Assembly (NCBI GenBank): GCA_022340315.1
Contig: JAJDOD010000167.1
Location: 1-58,018, forward strand
DNA: 58,018 nt
Reading direction: 5' to 3'
Source of the DNA: Silicimonas sp.
GTDB taxonomy: Bacteria; Pseudomonadota; Alphaproteobacteria; Rhodobacterales; Rhodobacteraceae
In this document: positions 56,619-58,018 of the stretch, piece by piece
How positions within the stretch are numbered: the first letter of the stretch is position 1
Layout of the letters: each line of letters begins with the position of its first letter
Notes under the pieces: generated by a model
Databases searched by the model: none
What the model was told of the DNA's origin: nothing
The model's input: only the letters and a program-made list of their open reading frames with translations
Made by a program: the position numbers and the translations under genes

Positions 56619-56777
56619 TCAAACCGGCGTGCGCTGGCGGCGTTCGACGATGAATTGAGCGGCCAGGGCAACGACCGAGGCGGCAATCAGCGAAGGCAGC
56701 AGCAGGTCGGGACTGATGCGGGCAGCCAGGTATCCGATGACTGGGGCAAAGAAAATCAGGGCAAGGAAAATACGCAT
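56619..56777 (-). CDS. Small hydrophobic protein, 52 aa
   Basis: An open frame of 53 codons including stop: MRIFLALIFFAPVIGYLAA, then ISPDLLLPSLIAASVVALAA and a charged end (VERRQRTPV). Two hydrophobic helices joined by a short loop. GAGGAG is seven bases before the ATG, a strong ribosome site that supports a real gene. It starts one base after the hemH stop, on the opposite strand. Function unknown; it resembles small two-helix membrane proteins found in many alphaproteobacteria. Confidence 0.68.
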   Translation of the reverse strand: MRIFLALIFFAPVIGYLAARISPDLLLPSLIAASVVALAAQFIVERRQRTPV

Positions 56778-57015
56778 CCGGGGCTCCTCTGTCGATCCGT
56801 TCTTGGGGCGTTCCAGTGATATCTTATCTTTGCCACCATTGCGGCATCATTTTGGCAATTGGAACGCTTCCACAAGGGTTTCGACACCCTATCACCACAT
56901 TTTGGGGTCAGATCGCAGGTTCCCGCGAATTGCCGAAGCCCCAACGAGAAACGGTCCCAGAACCTGGCTGAGACCGTTTCCAAAGCGTGTCCGAATCGCC
57001 AATGGGCGTTCGTGG

Positions 57016-57606
57016 TCAGATCACGAGAACCTGCGTGCCAACATTCGAGAGCGAGAACAGCTCTGCGATATGCTGGTTGTAAAGGCCGATGCAGCCGTTT
57101 GAAGAACGGCGCCCGATCTTACGCGTGTCATGAGTTCCGTGGATCCGATAGTAGGTCCAGCTCAGATACATCGCGTGCGTTCCAAGCGGATTATCCGGGC
57201 CCGGAGGCACATAGTCCGGCCAGTCGGGATTGCGTTCCTTCATCGACGGCGTGGGTCGCCAGTCAGGGCCGACCACCTTCTGAACGATCCGCGTACGACC
57301 GCGCTTGGTCAAATCTTCGGACAGCGGCACGCTGGTCGGGTAAAGCTTGTAGATCGACCGGTCGGAATTCCAGAAATGCAGCGCACGTGACGAAATATCG
57401 ACCAAGATCGCGCCACCGCGCGTGCTGTCGAAATACGGCTGCCAGTCCAGAGCGCGAAAGCTCGACGCGTTTCGGCGCACCGAGGCAACGCTGTCGCGAT
57501 ACTCGGTCGAATTGGCCGTCTGCTGGGCAAAAGCCGGGGCCGCCGCCGCGGCAGCGGTACTGCCCAGGAAAAGTCGGCGGTTCAGTAAGGGGGAATTTTT
57601 GCCTGA
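57016..57606 (-). CDS. L,D-transpeptidase (YkuD family), Tat-exported
   Basis: A 196-aa protein with a twin-arginine signal (NRRLFLGSTAAAAAAPAFA, cleavage after about residue 27) and a YkuD domain that cross-links peptidoglycan by 3-3 bonds. In the longer numbering from 57624 the catalytic motif is YRIHGTHDT (H162) with SNGCIGLYN (C178). The usual SxGCxR arginine after the cysteine is glycine here (G180). GTG at 57606 is preferred because GGAGG stands eight bases before it; the ATG at 57624 in the same frame is possible. Leftward, alone. Confidence 0.9.
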   Translation of the reverse strand, partial: SGKNSPLLNRRLFLGSTAAAAAAPAFAQQTANSTEYRDSVASVRRNASSFRALDWQPYFDSTRGGAILVDISSRALHFWNSDRSIYKLYPTSVPLSEDLTKRGRTRIVQKVVGPDWRPTPSMKERNPDWPDYVPPGPDNPLGTHAMYLSWTYYRIHGTHDTRKIGRRSSNGCIGLYNQHIAELFSLSNVGTQVLVI

Positions 57607-57761
57607 CACAGGGCAAGCCTCCATAGGTCCACTCGTTCGGCGGCAACATATGGAAACGCGTCACAGCGTGCAATTCACAGAAGCGTATGTTTGCCGATCT
57701 GGTTTGAACCGCGCGCAACTTGACTGTAAGGCTGTCGCGAACAGATCACATACAGGCTCAG

Positions 57762-58018
57762 ATGTTGCGCTTTCTCATCACATTCGCCGCGCTTCTTGCG
57801 CTCGCCGCGTGCTCGACACCCGAACCCCGATTCGGAGCGGACGGGAAACCTCTGCCCCAAGTTTACCGGATTTCCAGCCGTGATACCGCCGAGATCCAGT
57901 TCCGGATGCTCGATGGCGTCAACGCGCTTCGCCAGGCCCGCGGAGCCGCACCGGTCCGCTTGAATTCTGAACTCACAGCTGCCGCTAAAACCCATTCGCA
58001 GGACATGTCGGTGCAAAA
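57762..58018 (+). CDS. CAP-domain lipoprotein (partial)
   Basis: The gene runs off the right edge after 85 codons. MLRFLITFAALLALAACSTPEPRFG is a lipoprotein signal with lipobox LAAC at residues 14-17. The mature part has NALRQARGAAPVRLNSELTAAAKTHSQDMS, typical of the start of a CAP/SCP domain. A second CAP protein in the same window as the one at 49789, but lipid-anchored instead of secreted. The domain is cut before its conserved histidines. Confidence 0.82.
   Translation, partial: MLRFLITFAALLALAACSTPEPRFGADGKPLPQVYRISSRDTAEIQFRMLDGVNALRQARGAAPVRLNSELTAAAKTHSQDMSVQ

Overview
The window is GC-rich, densely coded chromosomal DNA of an alphaproteobacterium, most probably of the Rhodobacterales/Roseobacter group. 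The main reasons are the lptC-lptA-lptB-hpf-ptsN order, a GT14 glycosyltransferase of the kind annotated DUF5928 in that group, a monomeric NADP-isocitrate dehydrogenase, an NDUFA9-like reductase, an alphaproteobacterial RpoH-type promoter before dnaK, and intergenic repeats of a style familiar from Rhodobacteraceae. I see no rRNA, tRNA, CRISPR array, insertion sequence, phage or integrase. The window starts inside one gene and ends inside another.

Layout. 1-7553: a surface-glycan locus. A leftward run (GSCFA protein, methyltransferase, glycosyltransferase-methyltransferase fusion, two-part glycosyltransferase) is read from a good promoter at about 6255, with a divergent GT92-like gene beside it. 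7602-14601: monomeric icd, then a divergent tripartite tricarboxylate transporter operon (TctC-TctB-TctA) that runs into an AtuA-family (DUF1446) and DUF4387 pair. 14653-18427: an RNase D-like exonuclease, LptC/LptA/LptB for lipopolysaccharide export, the hibernation factor Hpf and PtsN. 18424-28308: a second exopolysaccharide locus with a two-domain sulfotransferase, GT14, GT2, GT4, GalU, GT2 and CysQ leftward, then a KpsM-like export permease and an SH3-domain protein rightward. 28238-33759: AlkB, DnaK, DnaJ, a small J-domain protein and RadC. 33742-41638: a PBP/OmpA envelope protein, an unrecognised exported protein, SecA, a parvulin-type isomerase, ArgJ and MutT. 41819-47167: the leftward rimP-nusA-ylxR-infB operon with an attenuator-like terminator in its leader. 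47300-49428: a TetR regulator divergent from YgjV, DsrE and rhodanese genes, with three copies of one palindromic operator. 49789-58018: two CAP-domain proteins, a prolyl iminopeptidase, UbiG, MarR-nitrilase-glutaredoxin, ComF, a methyltransferase, ferrochelatase, a 52-aa membrane protein and an L,D-transpeptidase.

How the genes work together. Most of the window is housekeeping: translation initiation and transcription elongation factors, chaperones, Sec export, LPS transport, arginine, haem and ubiquinone synthesis. The accessory content is in four places: the two glycan loci, the transporter-AtuA-DUF4387 operon, and the TetR-controlled sulfur-type operon. In the second glycan locus GalU would supply UDP-glucose, GT14/GT2/GT4 would assemble the glycan, the sulfotransferase would sulfate it, CysQ would remove the resulting PAP, and the KpsM-like permease would export it. 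This points to a sulfated exopolysaccharide or capsule, which is inference. The best candidates for something undescribed are the duplicated and shuffled glycosyltransferase domains (one with a lost DXD), the AtuA-DUF4387 enzyme pair tied to a solute transporter, the three-operator TetR-YgjV-DsrE-rhodanese unit, and the rimP leader.
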